The notes under the pieces are model-generated. The model was not told the DNA's origin, made no database searches, and was given only the letters and a program-made list of their open reading frames with translations. Source: JAAEKA01 sp049299095 (lineage in GTDB: Bacteria; Chloroflexota; Anaerolineae; JAAEKA01). From it: a DNA stretch of 28,941 bases. This document shows, one piece after another, positions 1 through 5,696 of this stretch. The DNA lies in NCBI GenBank assembly GCA_049299095.1, contig JBAQWV010000060.1, positions 1 through 28,941 of the forward strand. The letters run 5' to 3'. The translations under genes and the position numbers were made by a program. Position 1 is the first letter of the stretch. Every line of letters starts with the position of its first letter.

Positions 1-88
1 CAAGTATACAGGTACACAAGTACACAAGTACACAAGGAAGCAAGTATACAGGTATACAAGTACACAAGGAAGCAGGTATACAAGGAAA
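1..88 (+). repeat. Octamer tandem array, CAAGTACA orientation
   Basis: Eleven consecutive 8-bp units of consensus CAAGTACA run from the first base, with variants such as CAAGTATA, CAGGTATA and CAAGGAAG. The array may extend beyond the left edge. It ends about 20 bp before the four-helix-bundle gene. An array of the same unit in the opposite orientation lies just after that gene (623-686), so the gene is bracketed by inverted arrays. There are no unique spacers, so this is not CRISPR. Confidence 0.9.
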
Positions 89-107
89 CGGCAGTGAGAG
101 GTGGTGG

Positions 108-608
108 GTGACAATGGCAAAAGATAATATCAGCCAGATAAAAGCAGCAACCGGCGGCTTTGAGGACTTGAAGGTTTGGCAATTGGCGCGGATGCTCATG
201 CAGGAGTGTCATCAACAGGCCGAAAAGTTTCCCGTTAGGGAACGCTATGATCTTGTTGCGCAAATGCGCCGTGCATCCAAAAGCGTGATGGCAAATATCG
301 CCGAGGCCTATGGTCGCTATCATTATCTGGATAGTCTGCGGTTTTACTACATCGCCCGTGGCTCGCTGAATGAAACCATTAGCCATCTCATCACTGCCCA
401 TGATCTGGGTTATCTCGACGATGCATCTTTTGTTCGGCTTCATACTCTAGGACGAGATGCAGAACGGGCACTGAACGGCTTTATTGCCTATATCTGGAAG
501 CAGCAGCAAGGTCAAGCGCACTATGGCCATCGTCTTATAGCTGAAGAAACAGCAACGTATGGAATAACATCGGAGCCTGCCTCTTTAGCAGACCTGGCCA
601 ATACCTGA
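108..608 (+). CDS. Four-helix-bundle protein, 23S rRNA intervening-sequence (IVP) family
   Basis: The 166-residue product matches the four-helix-bundle/23S rRNA intervening-sequence protein family. It has the opening FEDLKVWQLARML, the central DLVAQMRRASKSVMANIAEAYGR and a later RGSLNETISHL segment. The family core is about 115-120 residues; here a Gln/His-rich, probably disordered tail of about 40 residues is added. Members were first found inside rRNA intervening sequences and share their fold with the Avd accessory protein of diversity-generating retroelements, but most stand-alone copies have no known function. No rRNA or reverse transcriptase is visible here. The start could be GTG at 108 (GAGAGG six bases upstream) or ATG at 114; the first has the better spacing. 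The gene sits between inverted octamer arrays. The family call is firm; the function is unknown. Confidence 0.85.
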   Translation: MTMAKDNISQIKAATGGFEDLKVWQLARMLMQECHQQAEKFPVRERYDLVAQMRRASKSVMANIAEAYGRYHYLDSLRFYYIARGSLNETISHLITAHDLGYLDDASFVRLHTLGRDAERALNGFIAYIWKQQQGQAHYGHRLIAEETATYGITSEPASLADLANT

Positions 609-622
609 TCTCTCACCACCAA

Positions 623-686
623 CCTTGTTTCCTTGCCTACTTGTTTACTTGTCTACTTGTTTACTTGCCTCCTTGCCTACTTCCCT
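623..686 (-). repeat. Octamer tandem array, reverse orientation
   Basis: Eight 8-bp units read ACTTGTTT, ACTTGTCT, CCTTGCCT and similar. They are the reverse complement of the array at 1-88 (AAACAAGT, AGACAAGT). The array begins 15 bp after the four-helix-bundle stop codon and ends 18 bp before the carbamate kinase ATG. It is open in the arcC frame, so it could be wrongly translated as an N-terminal extension rich in Leu, Cys, Tyr and Thr. Confidence 0.9.
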
Positions 687-704
687 ATTCCACGAGGCAC
701 CCAT

Positions 705-1664
705 ATGACCCAACACTCCTTCCCTAAAACCGCCGTCGTCGCGGTGGGCGGCAACGCCTTGATTTTGGACAAGCAGCACGAAGATGTGGCTTCGCAGGTG
801 GGCGCGGTTGAGCAGACCTGCAAGCACATCGCCGATATGATCGAACAGGGCTGGAACGTGATCGTCACGCACGGCAACGGCCCGCAGGTCGGGTTTATCT
901 TGCGTCGCAACGAACTGGCTGCGGGCGAAGTGCATCAAACACCGCTAGACGTGATCGGTGCAGACACCCAGGGCGCGATTGGGTATATGATCGCGCGTGC
1001 ACTGACCAACGAGTTCAGGCAGCGCGGCATTGAGCGTTCGGTGGCAGCCGTAGTCACGCAGGTTGTCGTAGATCGCAATGATCCGGGCTTCACCAATCCC
1101 ACCAAGGGCATTGGCGGTTTTACCACAGAGGAAAAGGCACGCCAGTTTGAGAAGGAAGGCTGGATGGTGCGGGAAGATGCTGGCCGCGGCTGGCGGCGCA
1201 TGATCGCCTCACCCCTGCCGCTGCGCATCGTCGAGCGCCCAGCCATCAAGATGCTAATTGATGCCGGGTTTATTGTCGTGGGTGTCGGCGGCGGCGGTAT
1301 CCCGGTCATTGAGGACGAAAACGGCGACCTGCACGGCGTCTATGCCGTGATTGATAAAGACCGCGCCAGCGCGCTGTTGGCGACCGATCTGCAAGTTGAC
1401 CTCTTGCTGATCTCTACCGCGGTGGAAAAGGTGGCCTTGAACTTCAATAAGCCCGATCAGAAATGGCTGGATCGCATCACGCTGGCTGAAGCCAAGCAGT
1501 ACTATGCCGATGGGCATTTTCTGTCCGGCAGCATGGGCCCCAAGATTGAAGCGATCATTGACTTTCTGGAAGCCACCCCGGGCGGCATGGGGTTGATCAC
1601 TGACCCCGCCCACATCGTGGACGCCCTCGCCGGCAAGACCGGCACGTGGATTGTGAATGAGTAG
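705..1664 (+). CDS. arcC: Carbamate kinase
   Basis: The 319-residue protein carries amino-acid-kinase-fold signatures of carbamate kinase: VAVGGNAL near residues 12-19, THGNGPQVG in the first quarter, GVGGGGIPV, AVIDKDRAS and SGSMGPKI near the C-terminus. The enzyme makes ATP and carbamate from carbamoyl phosphate and ADP, the last step of arginine, agmatine, allantoin or purine-ureide fermentation. Length is normal (about 310-320). I chose ATG 705 because it follows GAGG at about 7 bp spacing and because the upstream in-frame extension is translated octamer repeat. No ornithine or arginine pathway gene (arcA/arcB) is next to it, whereas a xanthine-dehydrogenase-type enzyme is. A purine or ureide role, as for the E. 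coli ygeW-xdhD region, is therefore more attractive than arginine deiminase; this is inference. Confidence 0.93.
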   Translation: MTQHSFPKTAVVAVGGNALILDKQHEDVASQVGAVEQTCKHIADMIEQGWNVIVTHGNGPQVGFILRRNELAAGEVHQTPLDVIGADTQGAIGYMIARALTNEFRQRGIERSVAAVVTQVVVDRNDPGFTNPTKGIGGFTTEEKARQFEKEGWMVREDAGRGWRRMIASPLPLRIVERPAIKMLIDAGFIVVGVGGGGIPVIEDENGDLHGVYAVIDKDRASALLATDLQVDLLLISTAVEKVALNFNKPDQKWLDRITLAEAKQYYADGHFLSGSMGPKIEAIIDFLEATPGGMGLITDPAHIVDALAGKTGTWIVNE

Positions 1665-1680
1665 AAAAAGAGATGAGGAA

Positions 1681-1832
1681 AGAAGTATACAAGTAAACAA
1701 GTATACAAGTATACAAGTATACAAGTATACAGGGTAATAAGGATGAAACGAGATGAGATAAGCAAGACCGGTTTATTTCATCCATGTCTACTACCTCTTG
1801 TCTACTTGTCTACTTCCCTCTCCCTTGTGTAC
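1681..1832. repeat. Inverted octamer arrays between arcC and the PLP enzyme
   Basis: The intergenic region holds a forward array at 1681-1728 (units such as ACAAGTAT) and a reverse array at 1785-1832 (units such as TCTACTTG). Between them, GGATGAAA (1741-1748) and TTTCATCC (1776-1783) form a perfect 8-bp inverted repeat. The layout therefore folds as nested hairpins. The reverse array ends 7 bp before the next ATG and covers the place where a Shine-Dalgarno sequence would lie; none is obvious. Confidence 0.85.
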
Positions 1833-1839
1833 CTCCGCT

Positions 1840-3138
1840 ATGAACCACATCACTTCCCTTAAATGTACCGTTTGCGGCAAGGAATACGCGCCGGACAAGG
1901 TTCAGTACGTTTGTCCTGACCACGGTAACGAAGGCATTTTGGATGTGCAATACGATTACGGCCTGATTAGCCTGACTTTCAGACCGGAAATGCTGGCGCA
2001 TAATCCTGATACTTCGCTCTGGCGCTACAAACCGCTCCTGCCCATCGAGCCGGACGCACCTGTGCCGCCGCTGGCCATCGGTGGCACGCCACTGTACGCA
2101 GCTCCGCGACTGGCAGAAAAGCTGGGCCTGCGCCACCTGTGGGTCAAGGACGACGGACGACAGGCCACGGCTTCGTTCAAGGATCGCGCCAGCGCGATTG
2201 CTGTGGTAAAGGCGCGCGCCCTGGGCGCGGCGGTAATTACCACAGCCAGCACCGGCAACGCTGCGGCTGCGCTTAGTGGTCTCTGTGCCAGCGTGCAGCA
2301 GCCTAATGTGATTTTTGTGCCAGAAGCCGCGCCACCTGCCAAGATCGCCCAATTGTTGACCTTTGGCTCCACGGTGATGCTGGTACACGGCACGTATGAC
2401 GACGCGTTCGAGCTGTGTATGCAGGCGGCGGACGCGTATGGTTGGTACAACCGCAACACCGGCTACAATCCGTACATGTCCGAGGGCAAAAAGACGGTCA
2501 GCTTCGAGATTTGCGAACAGTTGACGCATCTGCTGCGCCCTGCCGAGCACGCACCTGCCACCTGGGAAGCGCCCGATGCAATCTTCGTCAGTGTGGGCGA
2601 TGGTTGTATCATCGGCGGGGTTCATAAGGGCCTGAAAGACCTGCTGGCTTTGGGCTGGATTGACCAGATGCCGCGCATCTACGGCGTGCAGGCTGCGGGC
2701 AGCAACTTTATGGCCGAAGCATGGCAAGAAGGATTGCGCGGCGCGGACGTGCTTAAAAAAGCGCCGATCAACAGCCAAACCGTGGCTGACAGCATCAGCG
2801 CCGGCTTGCCGCGCGACCGCATCAAGGCGATGGCCGCGGTGGTGGAAACAGGTGGCGCGTACGTGGTGGTCAGCGACGACGAAATTTTAGCCGCGATCCC
2901 AGAATTGGCGCGCGGCTGCGGTGTTTTTGCGGAGCCTGCTGGCGCAGCCAGCTATGCGGGCTTGATCAAAGCCGCGGCACAAGGCTTGGTCAGCCCGGAC
3001 GAACGCATTGTTGTGATCAACACCGGCAACGGCCTGAAAGATGTAAAAAGCGCCATGACCGCTGTGGGGCAGATCGGCCCCCAGCCCTATCGCGTCGAGC
3101 CTGATTTGGCCGACCTGCGGCGCGTTCTCGGAAAGTAA
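1840..3138 (+). CDS. Threonine-synthase-like fold-type II PLP enzyme
   Basis: The 432-residue protein opens with a Cys-rich ribbon (CTVCGKEYAPDKVQYVCPDHG), as in many threonine synthases. The catalytic motif ATASFKDRAS follows; its Lys should bind PLP. TASTGNAAAALSG is the substrate/phosphate loop, and VSVGDGCIIGGVHKG is the glycine-rich PLP-phosphate region. Threonine synthase makes threonine from O-phosphohomoserine. The neighbours are catabolic and no hsd, thrA or thrB gene is present, so a related lyase role (for example on a diaminopropionate- or serine-like substrate) is possible. ATG 1840 is chosen because the longer frame upstream reads through octamer repeat. Family assignment is strong; the exact substrate is not fixed by sequence. 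Confidence 0.82.
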   Translation: MNHITSLKCTVCGKEYAPDKVQYVCPDHGNEGILDVQYDYGLISLTFRPEMLAHNPDTSLWRYKPLLPIEPDAPVPPLAIGGTPLYAAPRLAEKLGLRHLWVKDDGRQATASFKDRASAIAVVKARALGAAVITTASTGNAAAALSGLCASVQQPNVIFVPEAAPPAKIAQLLTFGSTVMLVHGTYDDAFELCMQAADAYGWYNRNTGYNPYMSEGKKTVSFEICEQLTHLLRPAEHAPATWEAPDAIFVSVGDGCIIGGVHKGLKDLLALGWIDQMPRIYGVQAAGSNFMAEAWQEGLRGADVLKKAPINSQTVADSISAGLPRDRIKAMAAVVETGGAYVVVSDDEILAAIPELARGCGVFAEPAGAASYAGLIKAAAQGLVSPDERIVVINTGNGLKDVKSAMTAVGQIGPQPYRVEPDLADLRRVLGK

Positions 3139-3184
3139 CCAGTATTCAGAGCCAGAGCCTGTAAACTGTAAACTGGCTACTGGT
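3138..3184. repeat. CCTGTAnACTG palindromic element, copy 1
   Basis: A hairpin begins at the stop codon: ACCAGTA (3138-3144) plus GCCAG (3151-3155) pair with CTGGC (3173-3177) plus TACTGGT (3178-3184). The loop holds CCTGTAAACTGTAAA, a 7-bp direct repeat of CTGTAAA. A clearly related sequence occurs after the xanthine-dehydrogenase-type gene (8289-8335). Confidence 0.7.
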
Positions 3185-3201
3185 CATAAGGAAACCAGAC
3201 G

Positions 3202-4674
3202 ATGAATTTCAACCTGATTGACCTCACCCTTCACGAAGACCGCCTTGAACGCTCGTTGCAACGGGCGCGCGAGCGCAACATTATCATCCCCACCTTTAAG
3301 CAGATGCGCAACCCTGATCTGATCCCCGATAAGATCAAGGTACAGTTGCGTGATGTGGGTCTGTGGGATTTGAACCCCGTCAACCTGTTCCGCATCACCT
3401 GGCACAACGAGCCGGTAAGCAAGGGGGGCGGTTTCAATCGCGCCAACTACATCGAATTTCCCTCGGAGTTGACCGGCGTTAAGGCGCGCATCGTGATGCT
3501 GGTGGGTAAATGGTTCCCGACTGGCGCACACAAAGTCGGTGCCGCTTTTGGCTGTCTCGTGCCGACGCTCGTCACCGGTCAGTTTGATCCCACCGTGCAG
3601 AAGGCTGTTTGGCCCTCCACCGGCAACTACTGCCGCGGCGGGGCCTACGATTCGAACCTGCTCGGCTGCGATTCCATTGCGATCCTGCCAGAAGGCATGA
3701 GTAAGGAACGCTTTCAATGGCTGGCTAGCGTGGCGGGTGAGGTTATCAAGACCCCCGGCTCGGAAAGCAACGTAAAAGAAATCTTTGACAAGGTTTGGGA
3801 ATTGCGGCGCTCCGGTCAGGATTTGATGATCTTCAACCAGTTCGAGGAGTTCGGCAACTATTTGTGGCACCACGAAGTGACTGGCCCGGCCATCGAGGAA
3901 GTGCTGCAGCATGTAATGGGGCCGCACGACCGCTTCCGCGGCGCTGCGTTCACCACCGGTTCCGCCGGAACGATTGCCAGCGGCGACTACCTGAAAAAGC
4001 AGTATCCCTACAGCAAAATTGTTGCCAGCGAGGCGCTGCAATGCCCAACGCTGCTGCTGAACGGCTTCGGCGCGCACCGCATCGAAGGCATCGGTGACAA
4101 GCATGTGCCGTGGATTCACAACGTCAAGAATACCGATCTGGTCACGGCCATTGATGACGCTGCCCCCATGTCGCTGCTGCGGTTGTTCAACGAACCCGCG
4201 GGCCAGGAATACCTGGTGCAGCAGGGGGTGTCTGCGGATCTGGTGGCACAACTGCCACTGCTGGGCATTTCTGGCATCGCCAACCTGCTGTCGGCCATCA
4301 AGCTGGCTAAGTGGTACGAGATGAACGAGCAGGATGTGGTGGCAACCGTCGCCACAGACTCGGTGGATATGTACCAGAGCCGCCTTAACGAGATGGAAGA
4401 AGAGGAAGGCGCGTTTGGTCCAGTGGAAGCCGCTGTTTCCTTCAACCGTTACCTGCTCGGCGAGAACACCGCCAACATGATGGAGCTGTCCTACCCTGAC
4501 CGCAAGCGCGTCCACAACCTGAAGTATTACACCTGGGTCGAACAACAGGGCCGTTCCTATGAGGAAATCCAGGCGCAGTGGTACGACGATAATTATTGGA
4601 CCAGCATCCCGCCTAAGGTCAACGAGATTGATCGTCTGATCGAAGCGTTTAACGCGCGGGCTGGGTTGTTATAA
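3202..4674 (+). CDS. TrpB/cysteine-synthase-like PLP enzyme of unknown substrate
   Basis: The 490-residue protein belongs to the fold-type II PLP superfamily. PTGAHKVGAAF (near residue 109) resembles the PLP-lysine motif GAHK of tryptophan synthase beta. WPSTGNYCRGGAYDSN resembles the substrate loop of cysteine synthases. TTGSAGTIASGDYLKK is the phosphate-binding glycine loop. It is longer than TrpB or CysK (about 320-400) because of an N-terminal segment of about 90 residues and a C-terminal tail rich in Trp and Tyr (YYTWVEQQGRSYEEI). There is no TrpA partner. AAGGA lies 10 bp before the ATG. It follows the threonine-synthase-like gene by 63 bp and is probably in the same operon. A beta-elimination or beta-replacement reaction on an amino acid is likely; the substrate is unknown. 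Confidence 0.75.
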   Translation: MNFNLIDLTLHEDRLERSLQRARERNIIIPTFKQMRNPDLIPDKIKVQLRDVGLWDLNPVNLFRITWHNEPVSKGGGFNRANYIEFPSELTGVKARIVMLVGKWFPTGAHKVGAAFGCLVPTLVTGQFDPTVQKAVWPSTGNYCRGGAYDSNLLGCDSIAILPEGMSKERFQWLASVAGEVIKTPGSESNVKEIFDKVWELRRSGQDLMIFNQFEEFGNYLWHHEVTGPAIEEVLQHVMGPHDRFRGAAFTTGSAGTIASGDYLKKQYPYSKIVASEALQCPTLLLNGFGAHRIEGIGDKHVPWIHNVKNTDLVTAIDDAAPMSLLRLFNEPAGQEYLVQQGVSADLVAQLPLLGISGIANLLSAIKLAKWYEMNEQDVVATVATDSVDMYQSRLNEMEEEEGAFGPVEAAVSFNRYLLGENTANMMELSYPDRKRVHNLKYYTWVEQQGRSYEEIQAQWYDDNYWTSIPPKVNEIDRLIEAFNARAGLL

Positions 4675-4678
4675 CATA

Positions 4679-4758
4679 GTAAACAAGTAGACAGGTAAAC
4701 AAGTAGACAGATGTGTACGACGTAGACCTTGTCTACTTGTCTACTTGCTCCGTGTCTA
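4679..4758. repeat. Inverted octamer arrays upstream of the F420 reductase
   Basis: The forward array at 4679-4710 (units GTAAACAA, GTAGACAG) faces a reverse array at 4727-4758 (CCTTGTCT, ACTTGTCT, ACTTGCTC). The arms share CAAGTAGACA and its complement, and about 16 bp lie between them, so a stem-loop of 25-30 bp with mismatches can form. It lies between the stop at 4674 and the RBS at about 4768. Confidence 0.85.
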
Positions 4759-4781
4759 CCTCTCCACAGGAGCCTCTCCCC

Positions 4782-5438
4782 ATGATAATTGCAATTCTCG
4801 GTGGCACTGGGCCAGAAGGCAGCGGCCTGGGGCTGCGTTGGGCGCAAGCCGGGCACGATGTGGTCATCGGGTCGCGCCAGGCGGAGCGGGGCCAACAGGT
4901 CGCCGCGGACTTGCTGGCGAAGCTGAACGATGCCAGCGGTGTGTTGCTGAGCGGTATGGACAATCTGAGCGCCGCCCAGCAGGCTGATGTCGCGGTGCTG
5001 GCCGTGCCTTATAGCGGTCAGGAACGTACTCTGGCCGGTTTGGAAGCGGCGCTGGCTGGTAAATTACTGCTGACTGTGGTTGTGCCGTTGGGCGAAAAGG
5101 CCGCGCGTGTCTGGCGTTTACCCAGTGGCCTGTCTGCCGCAGAAGAGGCGCGCCAGCAGCTCGGCGAGGCTGCACGCGTGGTGGCTGCGTTCCAAAACAT
5201 CTCCGCCCATCACCTGGCCGATCCCGACCACGCGGTGGATTGCGATGTACTGGTATGTGGCGATAATAAAGAAGACAAGCAAATCGTGCTCGATTTGTGC
5301 GCGGCCGCGGGCATGCGCGGCGTGGATGCTGGCCCCTTGCAGAATGCCAGCGTTGCCGAAGGTTTGACCTCAGTCTTGATCGGCATTAACATTCGGCACA
5401 AGATCAAGCACGCCGGTATTCGTATCACCGGTATCTAG
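4782..5438 (+). CDS. npdG: F420:NADP oxidoreductase (NADPH-dependent F420 reductase)
   Basis: The 218-residue protein begins IAILGGTGPEGSGLGLRWAQAGHDVVIGSR, the Rossmann dinucleotide site of the NpdG/Fno family with its TGPEG and GSR hallmarks. Further in are AVPYSGQ, VVAAFQNISA and DVLVCGDN, all typical of the family. It moves hydride between NADPH and coenzyme F420. Usual length is about 210-230. ATG 4782 follows CAGGAG at a good distance; the longer frame upstream is translated repeat. Its position next to a molybdenum hydroxylase, together with the F420-type oxidoreductase at 10771, suggests that F420 serves the pathway encoded here. That link is inferred from context. Confidence 0.88.
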   Translation: MIIAILGGTGPEGSGLGLRWAQAGHDVVIGSRQAERGQQVAADLLAKLNDASGVLLSGMDNLSAAQQADVAVLAVPYSGQERTLAGLEAALAGKLLLTVVVPLGEKAARVWRLPSGLSAAEEARQQLGEAARVVAAFQNISAHHLADPDHAVDCDVLVCGDNKEDKQIVLDLCAAAGMRGVDAGPLQNASVAEGLTSVLIGINIRHKIKHAGIRITGI

Positions 5439-5512
5439 CTGACTTCTCCTGCCTGATCTGACACCGTGCGACTTGTCGCCTCCGTCGCTGGTGGCCTACT
5501 CAGGTAAGCAAG

Positions 5513-5569
5513 CTCCTGCTGTGGCCGGCCTCGTCCCTCTATCCCCAGGGCTGGCTGCCACAGCAGGAG
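5513..5569. other. Strong hairpin in the npdG-xanthine dehydrogenase gap
   Basis: CTCCTGCTGTGGC (5513-5525) and GCCACAGCAGGAG (5557-5569) form a perfect 13-bp stem. Inside, CGGCC and GGCTGG can pair further. No T-run follows on either strand, so it is not a standard intrinsic terminator. It is the main structure in the 258-bp gap 5439-5696, which otherwise shows no gene and no riboswitch class that I recognise. It may be an mRNA-stability or regulatory element. Confidence 0.6.
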
Positions 5570-5696
5570 GTGCTGGCTTGGCGCAATCGTAGCGCTCGAT
5601 GCGCGGGCCGCTGAAATCTTTACCATTGGCTGTGGACGCCGGTAGCAGTTGCTCTGGCCGATCAAGCGTCTTGCGCTTCAACCCCGGAGGTTCTCG

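Noticed and set aside
1..88. Repeat array that could suggest CRISPR
   Set aside because: Units are 8 bp and contiguous with no unique spacers; no cas gene is present.
108..608. Diversity-generating retroelement, because Avd shares the four-helix fold
   Set aside because: No reverse transcriptase, template repeat or variable repeat is visible in the window.
633..704. N-terminal extension of carbamate kinase (Leu/Cys/Tyr-rich)
   Set aside because: It is translated octamer repeat; the RBS and the family start both point to ATG 705. The same applies to extensions before 1840 and 4782.
1502..1785. Minus-strand frames rich in CILVYLYTC-like residues
   Set aside because: They are translations of the octamer array plus the antisense of arcC, with no homology and no RBS.
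1810..2778. Long minus-strand frames opposite the real genes (also 3184-4545, 5496-7781, 15654-16847)
   Set aside because: They are antisense shadows of strongly supported genes in GC-rich DNA, with no family motifs.
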